Shown here one piece after another: positions 15,478 to 18,239 of a stretch of 18,239 nucleotides of DNA (position 1 is its first letter; every line of letters starts with the position of its first letter). The notes beneath the pieces were generated by a model. It was not told the origin of the DNA. It saw nothing but the letters and a program-made list of their open reading frames with translations, and made no database searches. Source of the stretch: Deltaproteobacteria bacterium (lineage in GTDB: Bacteria > Desulfobacterota > Desulfobacteria > Desulfobacterales > JAFDFH01). A program made the position numbers and the translations under genes. Where the stretch lies: the NCBI GenBank assembly GCA_019309945.1, contig JAFDFH010000053.1:1-18239 (forward strand), read 5' to 3'.

Positions 15478-15604
15478 TGGAAAATGCTTATTTTTGTTCA
15501 AGTTCAAGGAAGGCGAAAATTTTAACCACAGGAATACATTACCGTATTTTGAGGATTAAAATTTGAGCCTGACTCAGAAATTGGGCAAAAAGGGGCGTTT
15601 TGCA
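15478..15604. repeat. Palindromic family II, copy 4 (most complete)
   Basis: This is a 127-bp imperfect palindrome. The left arm contains ATTTTTGTTCAAGTTCAAGG and GCGAAAATTTTAACC; the right arm contains GAGGATTAAAATTTGAGC and GGGCAAAAAGGGGCGTTTTG, which pair as approximate complements. It fills most of the gap between the divergent murI and the small gene at 15628. The rest of that gap (15408-15477) shows no recognisable feature. Confidence 0.75.
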
Positions 15605-15627
15605 CGCGAAAACAAAAATCAATATGG

Positions 15628-15918
15628 ATGGGCCTAATGAATTCGGAATCTGAAACACCTGCCATGAATCAAAAGATTTTTAACATGGGTCTGTCGGTGG
15701 AGACGATCTCGGTCTATTTGTTATGTTGCGGTTTCTCTGATTCCGGCACAATTATCTCCACGAAGAATCTAATGGGTGCATGGAACGGCACCGAAAAATC
15801 TTTAAGCCAAGGTTTAAGCGACCTTGAAAAAAGAAATATTCTCCGAAGAATTATATTTGATCAAAAAAAAACGGTTGTTTATCATTTGACAGATGTAAAA
15901 GACTGGAAAATTAACTAG
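15628..15918 (+). CDS. Small hypothetical protein, possibly winged-helix
   Basis: A 96-aa protein whose function I do not recognise. After a variable first 14 residues, the region from NQKIFNMGLSVETISVYLLC to the end is compact. Helix-rich VETISVYLL and TEKSLSQGLSDLEKRNILRR, followed by a strand pair around IIFDQKKTVVYHL, look like a short winged helix-turn-helix with a beta wing; this is inference. The start is uncertain: ATG 15628, 15637 and 15664 are all in frame and none has a clear ribosome site; the last would give 84 aa. The TAG stop (15916-15918) is made by the junction of a MITE target duplication with the MITE's first bases, and the same stop existed before insertion. It is convergent with the CxxCxxCC gene. 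Confidence 0.65.
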   Translation: MGLMNSESETPAMNQKIFNMGLSVETISVYLLCCGFSDSGTIISTKNLMGAWNGTEKSLSQGLSDLEKRNILRRIIFDQKKTVVYHLTDVKDWKIN

Positions 15919-16059
15919 TGCCCATCCAGAAACGGTCTTTTTGCCCGATCTCTGCGTTATGCTCAAAATTTTATCCTCGGAATATCAACTATATGCCTGT
16001 GATAAAATTTTTCGCAGGCCTTGATCTCGAACAAAAATCCTCGTTTCTGGATGGACACT
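15917..16059. mobile_element. MITE family I, copy B, between convergent genes
   Basis: A 143-bp element, the same length as copy A and close to it in sequence, flanked by AACT duplications (15913-15916 and 16060-16063). The termini are AGTGCCCATCCAGAAACG and CGTTTCTGGATGGACACT. Removing the element and one AACT leaves AACTAGTT, in which both flanking genes share CTAG as overlapping TAG stops. Confidence 0.88.
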
Positions 16060-16061
16060 AA

Positions 16062-16460
16062 CTAGTTTGAAAGTTCATTCGCCACACAAGCTTTGATGAC
16101 GGCATCCGGTACATCCTTGCAAATACCGGGACACAACCCCGCCATGATACGCCAGTTATTGATATCAACCAGCACACTTTCTATAAATGGCCATTGTCTG
16201 CACATGGGCGGCTTGACCGCATGAATTTTGCATAGTTTGTCCCAGAAAACACAGTAACCGTCTTCCCTCTGGGCAATGACCGGTTTTCCACCGGATACTT
16301 GACAATATTCCTCAACAAAGCGGTTGGGATCAATTTTCAAATAACCGGCGATGGCTTCAATATCTTTTTTGGTTACGAACGTGCCCCCATAGCCTTTACA
16401 ACAATCACCGCACTGGACGCACTTAAAAATATCCGTCGATTTCATCGCATTAAACGTCAT
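16062..16460 (-). CDS. CxxCxxCC-type zinc/iron-chelating family protein (YkgJ-like)
   Basis: A 132-aa protein of the YkgJ / UPF0153 family (PF03692), whose members hold a metal through clustered cysteines; the cellular role is not established. Key residues are CVQCGDCC (14-21), the Cys of VEEYCQVSGG (about 53), YCVFWDKLCKIHAVKP (about 69-84) with MCRQWPF (86-92), and a late Cys in LCPGIC. The ATG at 16460 overlaps the recR stop by 11 bp, so it is probably the last gene of dnaX-ybaB-recR. Its TAG stop (16062-16064) lies across the right target duplication of MITE copy B and would be intact with or without the insertion. Confidence 0.88.
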   Translation of the reverse strand: MTFNAMKSTDIFKCVQCGDCCKGYGGTFVTKKDIEAIAGYLKIDPNRFVEEYCQVSGGKPVIAQREDGYCVFWDKLCKIHAVKPPMCRQWPFIESVLVDINNWRIMAGLCPGICKDVPDAVIKACVANELSN

Positions 16461-17049
16461 GCCGGGTTTCCATGGCCCGTTTTAAGGTAATTTGGTCCAC
16501 ATATTTCAAGTCACCCCCGATCGGTACCCCGGATGCGATTCTCGTCACTTTTACGGGGTAATTTTCAAGTTGTTCCGCCAGGTATGAAGCGGTTCCTTCC
16601 CCTTCTACATTCGTCCCGGTGGCCAGGATAACCTCCTTAATTGAACCTTCTTTGATCCTTGCTAGCAGTTCCCTGATCCTGATATCATGAGGTCCCACAC
16701 CGTCCATGGGAGACAGGGCGCCGGAGAGGACATGATAGCGCCCCTTAAAGGAACCTGATCTTTCAATTGCCACCATATCCGCCGGCTGTTCCACTACACA
16801 TAACAAATCGGTAGCTCTTGAGGGGTCACTGCATATGCGACAGACATCCGTGTCGCTCAGAGAAAAACAAACCGAACAGAATCTTACCTTTTCCTTGAGT
16901 TCCAGTATACTGCGGGAAAGCTCCTCGGCCTCTTTGCGGGGTACACGGAGAATATGCAGGGCAAAACGTTCGGCCGTTTTCCCACCTATTCCAGGAAGCC
17001 GACTAAAGTTTTTAATCAAATTAAGGACTGATGATGGATAGTAGCTCAT
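16450..17049 (-). CDS. recR: Recombination mediator protein RecR
   Basis: RecR works with RecF/RecO to load RecA on single-stranded gaps. The 199-aa protein has the N-terminal helix-hairpin-helix (FSRLPGIGGKTAERFALHIL, about 15-34), a C4 zinc finger (CSVCFSLSDTDVCRIC, 58-73) and a Toprim domain starting at LLCVVEQPADMVAIE (about 83-97) with GTNVEGEGTA further on. The start at 17049 has no obvious ribosome site. It lies 80 bp downstream of ybaB and overlaps the next gene by 11 bp; dnaX-ybaB-recR is a widely conserved order. Confidence 0.97.
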   Translation of the reverse strand: MSYYPSSVLNLIKNFSRLPGIGGKTAERFALHILRVPRKEAEELSRSILELKEKVRFCSVCFSLSDTDVCRICSDPSRATDLLCVVEQPADMVAIERSGSFKGRYHVLSGALSPMDGVGPHDIRIRELLARIKEGSIKEVILATGTNVEGEGTASYLAEQLENYPVKVTRIASGVPIGGDLKYVDQITLKRAMETRHDV

Positions 17050-17129
17050 AATTTTGGTTATGGATTAGGGTTACAGGTTTGAAAATGAATATGTCGATCA
17101 ATGATACATCCGCTATCCAGCCTCCAGCA

Positions 17130-17441
17130 TTACATCAATCCCGGGATATTCAATCCCCCTGTGAGCTTACTCATCTCGCTCGATACCATTTCCTGTGATT
17201 TAGACAGCGCGTCATTCACTGCTGCGAGCACCAAATCCTGCAGCATTTCGACATCTTCCGGATCAACCACTTCCTTTTCCAGCTGAATGGATAGAATCTG
17301 CTGCTTGCCATTGGCAATCACTTTGACCATGCCCCCCCCCGATGATGTTTCGACCGTCTTTTCCGCCATCTCTTCCTGAAGTTTAAGCATTTTAGATTGT
17401 AGCTTCTGGGCCTGTTTCATCATATTTCCCATGCCTTTCAT
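17130..17441 (-). CDS. ybaB: Nucleoid-associated protein YbaB/EbfC
   Basis: YbaB/EbfC is a small dimeric DNA-binding protein found between dnaX and recR in many bacteria. The 103-aa product has the N-terminal helix MKQAQKLQSKMLKLQEEM (about 8-25), the central strands ETSSGGGMVKVIANGKQQIL and the C-terminal helix plus TGGLNIPGLM tail. The start at 17441 follows AGGAGGT by 6 nt, and that site overlaps the dnaX stop region, so translation is likely coupled. A run of nine C on the plus strand (17332-17340) encodes the Gly-rich turn. Confidence 0.95.
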   Translation of the reverse strand: MKGMGNMMKQAQKLQSKMLKLQEEMAEKTVETSSGGGMVKVIANGKQQILSIQLEKEVVDPEDVEMLQDLVLAAVNDALSKSQEMVSSEMSKLTGGLNIPGLM

Positions 17442-17452
17442 TCAATTACCTC

Positions 17453-18239
17453 CTATAACGTCTTAACGTCTACGACCTTACCATTGAAAATCTCGATCGC
17501 ATCCGACACCAGCGGGTGATTCAATGCCTCCTGTTTCAAGCGGCTCGCTTGATTTTTATTCGACTGGCATTCCGGAATTGGGCTCGGGTGGGCCGTTATG
17601 ACAAGATCCATTTTTTTACCAAAAAAATCTTCACACATTTTTTCTATAATCACCATGTTCTTATTACGGCTGATCATGTTTTTGTTAAAACCGTTACCGT
17701 TGACTTCAATTTCCAAGCTTTGCCCGGTCAGTTGTTTCAGGCTGCACTTTGTCAGATTCGCAGCCAGGGAAGGGTGACTCTCCGAAACAAAATCAAAAAA
17801 TCGGTTCCACGTCTCCTCCAGATTTTTAAGGCTATCAACAGGTCCTTCAGCCAAAGGTGCGGTTGACTCCCCTGTGGGGATTGAATTACTTGAAGTATGA
17901 TGCAACCCCAGGTTGTTAACGTGTGTGTCTGATTCCCTGCGGGTATCACGTTGTCCTGCAGAAGATTCAGCAATAGTATTTTCCGGGAGTTCAAGAAATT
18001 CTCTTTTTAAATGATCAAGCTTTTCGATAAGCACATCAATCGGCAAGGCGGGTTTTATCTGCAAAATCCTGATAAGCGCCATTTCAAGGGCCAATTTCGG
18101 CTGTGATGAAAGCCGTATCGCGGCCTCCTCCTTGAAAAGAAGATCAAAAATCTGGTTCAATAAAGCCTGGGGAACGCCCTTTATCTGAGCATGCATCCGA
18201 TCGATTTCATGGGCAGGCAGATCGACCAGTTTATGGATC
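17453..18239 (-). CDS. dnaX: DNA polymerase III subunit gamma/tau, C-terminal part (cut by window edge)
   Basis: The frame stays open to the right edge, beyond an internal Met at 18196, so only the last 262 residues are present; the ATPase domain lies outside. DnaX is the clamp-loader core that also binds the polymerase. The visible part has a helical region (LFKEEAAIRLSSQPKLALEMALIRIL near the start), a low-complexity linker with Ser/Thr/His, and a C-terminal domain with WNRFFDFV...HPSLAANL and FEDFF-like FGKKMDLVI, as in tau C-termini. Identity rests on these features and on the ybaB-recR context. The TAG stop is 11 bp before the ybaB start. Confidence 0.88.
   Translation of the reverse strand, partial: IHKLVDLPAHEIDRMHAQIKGVPQALLNQIFDLLFKEEAAIRLSSQPKLALEMALIRILQIKPALPIDVLIEKLDHLKREFLELPENTIAESSAGQRDTRRESDTHVNNLGLHHTSSNSIPTGESTAPLAEGPVDSLKNLEETWNRFFDFVSESHPSLAANLTKCSLKQLTGQSLEIEVNGNGFNKNMISRNKNMVIIEKMCEDFFGKKMDLVITAHPSPIPECQSNKNQASRLKQEALNHPLVSDAIEIFNGKVVDVKTL

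Noticed and set aside
9145..15604. Repeated palindromes considered as a CRISPR array
   Set aside because: The repeats are dispersed over kilobases, long and imperfect, with no regular spacers and no cas genes.
1..18239. Search for a defence system, toxin-antitoxin pair, prophage or biosynthetic cluster
   Set aside because: All recognisable genes are housekeeping genes in conserved orders; the one unassigned small gene has no partner that would make a system.

Overview
The window reads as one piece of a Gram-negative bacterial chromosome, most like a Desulfobacterota member (a Desulfobacterales-type sulfate reducer or a relative). The grounds are a tol-pal outer-membrane system, a B-type (single-subunit cytochrome b) succinate dehydrogenase/fumarate reductase with order C-A-B, conserved operons ruvC-ruvA-ruvB and dnaX-ybaB-recR, and many short palindromic intergenic repeats. 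The lineage is an inference from gene content; there is no rRNA or tRNA here to anchor it. Nearly all genes are core housekeeping genes, and no defence island, prophage, CRISPR array or transposase gene was seen.

Layout. 1-789 (-): a SAM hydroxide adenosyltransferase-family protein, cut by the window edge. 905-3151 (-): ruvC, ruvA, ruvB for Holliday-junction resolution. 3320-8831 (-): the Tol-Pal envelope system in the order tolQ, tolR, tolA/tonB-like, tolB, pal, cpoB (ybgF), driven by a good sigma70-type promoter at 8875-8903. The first four genes are tightly coupled, but tolB-pal and pal-cpoB are separated by about 310 and 380 bp filled with palindromic repeats. 9279-9848 (+): an HD-domain nucleotidase-like hydrolase. 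10300-13607 (+): sdhC, sdhA, sdhB. 13678-14646 (+): a family 9 glycosyltransferase that overlaps convergently with murI (14622-15407, -). 15628-15918 (+): a small, possibly winged-helix protein. 16062-18239 (-): dnaX (partial), ybaB, recR and a CxxCxxCC metal-binding protein.

The most interesting layer lies between the genes. Three copies of a 116-143 bp MITE-like element (5257-5399, 9925-10040, 15917-16059) have 18-bp terminal inverted repeats and exact 4-bp target duplications of form ANNT. A second palindromic family (about 5186-5428, 9145-9236, 10154-10238, 15478-15604) has no such termini but shares the same internal core. One MITE copy is nested inside a copy of the second family between tolB and pal. 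Another landed exactly in the shared CTAG of two convergent stop codons and kept both stops. A separate 163-bp palindrome lies upstream of tolQ. These repeats are the best candidates for something not yet described; the protein-coding genes are ordinary, with two points to check: sdhC seems to have AGG where its start codon should be, and the SAM hydrolase has Gln where the family has its catalytic His.
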